From Nonomuraea rhodomycinica (GTDB lineage: Bacteria; Actinomycetota; Actinomycetes; Streptosporangiales; Streptosporangiaceae), in NCBI RefSeq assembly GCF_013363995.1, contig NZ_JABWGO010000001.1, positions 2,117,222 through 2,181,221 of the forward strand: a stretch of DNA of 64,000 nt, written 5' to 3'. The stretch's first letter is position 1. Every line of letters begins with the position of its first letter. Both the position numbers and the translations under genes were made by a program. This document shows positions 62,421 to 64,000 of the stretch, one piece after another. The notes under the pieces were generated by a model, which was not told the origin of the DNA, did no database searches, and worked only from the letters and a program-made list of their open reading frames with translations.

Positions 62421-63326
62421 ATGCGGCTCGAAGGTGTTCTCTTCTTTCCCGTGACGCCCTTCGGGGCCGGCGGCGGCGTCGCCGAGGACGTCCTCGCCGG
62501 CCACGTCGCCGGCGGGGTCGCGGCCGGGGCGGGAGGCGTGTTCGCCGCGTGCGGCACGGGCGAGTTCAACGCGCTCGACCTCGCCGAGCACCGCGCGGTG
62601 GTGCGCACCGCCGTCGCCGCCGCCGCGGGGCGCGTCCCCGTCCTCGCGGGCGCGGGCGGCGTCCCGGCCATGGCCAGGGCCACCGCCCGGGCCGCGGCCG
62701 AGGAGGGCGCCGACGGGCTGCTGGTCATGCCGCCGTACCTGGTCGGCGGGCCGCCCGGCGGCCTGGTGCGCTACGTCCGCGAGGTGACCCGGGAGACGGG
62801 GCTGCCCGCCGTCGTCTACCAGCGGGGCACGGCGCGCTTCACCCCGGCCGCGGTGGCCGAGCTGGCGCAGCTCCCGGAGGTGATCGGGTTCAAGGACGGG
62901 GTGGGCGACTTCGACCTGCTCCAGCGCATCATCCTGACGGTGCGCGGGTCCACCGGGCGGCCGTTCACCTTCTTCAACGGCCTGCCCACGGCCGAGCTGA
63001 CCGTGCCCGCCTACCGGGGGATCGGGGTGCGGCTGTACTCCAGCGCGGTGTTCGCGTTCGCGCCGGAGATCGCGCTGGCCTTCCACGACGCCGTCACGGC
63101 GGGCGACGAGGAGCGCTCCCGGCGCCTGCTGACCTCCTTCTACCTGCCGCTGGTGGAGCTGCGCGACCTGGTCCCCGGGTACGCGGTGTCGCTGGTCAAG
63201 GCCGGGGTGCGGCTGCGCGGGACGGACGTGGGCGGGGTGCGGGCGCCGCTGGTGGACCCGTCGCCGGAGCACGTGGCGCGGCTGGAGAAGATCCTCGCGG
63301 CCGGGCTGGAGGTCGCGGGGGCCTGA
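62421..63326 (+). CDS. kdgD: 5-dehydro-4-deoxyglucarate dehydratase (DHDPS superfamily), copy 2
   Basis: A 301-residue aldolase-fold enzyme with LEGVLFFPVTPF, MPPYLVGGPPGGL, catalytic Y133 (VVYQRG) and Schiff-base K158 (GFKDGVGD). Its FKDGxGD and PPYLxxGPxxGL features fit KDG dehydratase better than DHDPS proper. It is a paralogue of the copy at 47.7 kb with the two genes in different operons. It starts 12 bp after iclR. Confidence 0.88.
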   Translation: MRLEGVLFFPVTPFGAGGGVAEDVLAGHVAGGVAAGAGGVFAACGTGEFNALDLAEHRAVVRTAVAAAAGRVPVLAGAGGVPAMARATARAAAEEGADGLLVMPPYLVGGPPGGLVRYVREVTRETGLPAVVYQRGTARFTPAAVAELAQLPEVIGFKDGVGDFDLLQRIILTVRGSTGRPFTFFNGLPTAELTVPAYRGIGVRLYSSAVFAFAPEIALAFHDAVTAGDEERSRRLLTSFYLPLVELRDLVPGYAVSLVKAGVRLRGTDVGGVRAPLVDPSPEHVARLEKILAAGLEVAGA

Positions 63327-63335
63327 CTTCCGCCA

Positions 63336-63365
63336 TTGACATCCCCTTTGTCCCGCCCGTACGTT
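63336..63365 (+). promoter_or_regulatory. Promoter of the GH42 gene
   Basis: TTGACA (63336-63341), 18-base spacer, TACGTT (63360-63365). It lies directly after the kdgD stop and immediately before two operator palindromes. Confidence 0.6.
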
Positions 63366-63366
63366 T

Positions 63367-63406
63367 TGGGAGCGCTTCCAATCGGTGTTCGTCGAAGCGC
63401 TTCGAC
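63367..63406. promoter_or_regulatory. Tandem LacI-family operators before the GH42 gene
   Basis: TGGGAGCGCTTCCA (63367-63380) matches the CebR/BglR-type actinobacterial operator TGGGAGCGCTCCCA with one broken pair. GTCGAAGCGCTTCGAC (63391-63406) is a perfect 16-bp palindrome with the same AGCGCT centre. Their centres are 25 bp apart. These differ from the CAACCGGTTG sites at 46.8 and 57.4 kb, so another LacI protein is implied. Confidence 0.7.
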
Positions 63407-63473
63407 AGCCACAGGAGGGCCGCCCACGGCCCGCCTCCGCCAGCCGTACCGGCGATGAGACGGGAGCGTGAGC

Positions 63474-64000
63474 ATGACAGGGCGACCCACCGCGCCCGGC
63501 GACGGGCAGCCGGGCCTCGCTGACGGACGGCCGGAAGTGGCCGAGGGGCGGCCGGGCGGCGGCCCCGACGCACGGCCGGGAAGTGCTCCGGACGGGCGGC
63601 TGGGCATGCACACGCTGACCGCCGGGCGCGGGCTGCTCTTCGGCGGCGACTACAACCCCGAGCAGTGGCCCGAACCCGTCTGGGCGGAGGACGTCGAGCT
63701 GATGCGGGCCGCCGGGGTCAACCTCGTCACGGTCGGCGTCTTCAGCTGGGCGCGCATCGAGCCGGAGCCCGGCGCGCGCGACTTCGGCTGGCTCGACCGG
63801 GTGCTCGGCCTGCTCGCCGAGGCGGGGATCGCCGTGGACCTGGCCACGCCCACCGCCTCGCCGCCGCCGTGGCTCGGCCACCGCAACCCCGGGACGCTGC
63901 CGGTCGACGAGTCCGGGCACCGGCTCTGGTACGGCGCGCGCAACCAGTTCTGCCCCTCCTCCCCCGTCTACCGGGAGCGGGCCCTGGCCCTGGTGACCGA
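63474..64000 (+). CDS. Glycoside hydrolase family 42 beta-galactosidase (3' cut by window edge)
   Basis: The first ~175 residues of a GH42 enzyme. From M45 the sequence reads HTLTAGRGLLFGGDYNPEQW, then DVELMRAAGVNLVTVGVFSW and VDLATPTASPPPWL, typical of the N-terminal catalytic barrel of beta-galactosidases. The catalytic glutamates lie beyond the window. ATG 63474 has GGGAG eight bases upstream and adds a 44-residue Gly/Pro/Asp-rich leader; ATG 63606 would remove it. The promoter and double LacI operator suggest induction by galactosides. Confidence 0.85.
   Translation, partial: MTGRPTAPGDGQPGLADGRPEVAEGRPGGGPDARPGSAPDGRLGMHTLTAGRGLLFGGDYNPEQWPEPVWAEDVELMRAAGVNLVTVGVFSWARIEPEPGARDFGWLDRVLGLLAEAGIAVDLATPTASPPPWLGHRNPGTLPVDESGHRLWYGARNQFCPSSPVYRERALALVT

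Overview
The window is from a very GC-rich actinobacterium, most likely of the Streptosporangiales (Nonomuraea/Streptosporangium-like). This is inferred from the strong third-position G/C bias, the many GTG starts, a Gram-positive type LexA box before recA, and the actinobacterial marker order DUF3046-recA-recX and ftsK-rodZ-like-rimO-pgsA-cinA-clgR. I found no tRNA, rRNA, CRISPR array, insertion sequence or phage gene.

Core housekeeping blocks. 0.5-5.5 kb: miaB (minus strand) and a gluABCD-type glutamate/polar amino-acid ABC operon with a hairpin between gluB and gluC. 7.4-12.0 kb: an S9 peptidase, an SDR and ribonuclease Y. 12.7-17.5 kb: a 1,598-residue Lhr-type helicase. 18.4-23.2 kb: a DUF3046 protein, a LexA-controlled recA and a very unusual 881-residue RecX whose first ~718 residues are a low-complexity, internally repeated extension. 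36.7-45.7 kb: an Rrf2 regulator, a Nei-type glycosylase and, on the minus strand, the run LacI-galM-ftsK-rodZ-like-rimO-pgsA-cinA-clgR.

Accessory regions. (1) 5.5-7.3 kb: two translationally coupled genes of unknown function (soluble protein plus three-helix membrane protein) with less extreme base composition, possibly an acquired stress or defence module. (2) 23.2-36.5 kb: a 60-bp tandem repeat, a carboxylate-amine ligase, a decayed FMN reductase, a dimethylformamidase-like protein, and a cell-wall-like scavenging cluster. That cluster has a ROK repressor with a VanX-type D-Ala-D-Ala dipeptidase, a sugar ABC importer with a NagZ-type GH3 enzyme, and a second ROK repressor. Three promoters here share an operator-like element. 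(3) 46.6-64 kb: a sugar-acid region holding a clear uronate dehydrogenase, two 5-keto-4-deoxyglucarate dehydratase paralogues, an enolase-superfamily sugar-acid dehydratase, a second SDR, a Gfo/Idh-DUF6807 fusion, another Gfo/Idh protein, an esterase-like hydrolase, two CUT1 sugar importers, LacI and IclR regulators, and the start of a GH42 beta-galactosidase.

How it fits together. The third region looks like an oxidative uronate pathway: import, oxidation by Udh, dehydration by the enolase-family enzyme, then decarboxylating dehydration by KdgD to alpha-ketoglutarate semialdehyde. It appears in two versions, one beside LacI and one beside IclR. None of the three sugar importers has its own ATPase gene, so they probably share a multi-sugar ATPase encoded elsewhere. 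All assignments are from reading the sequence; no database search was run.
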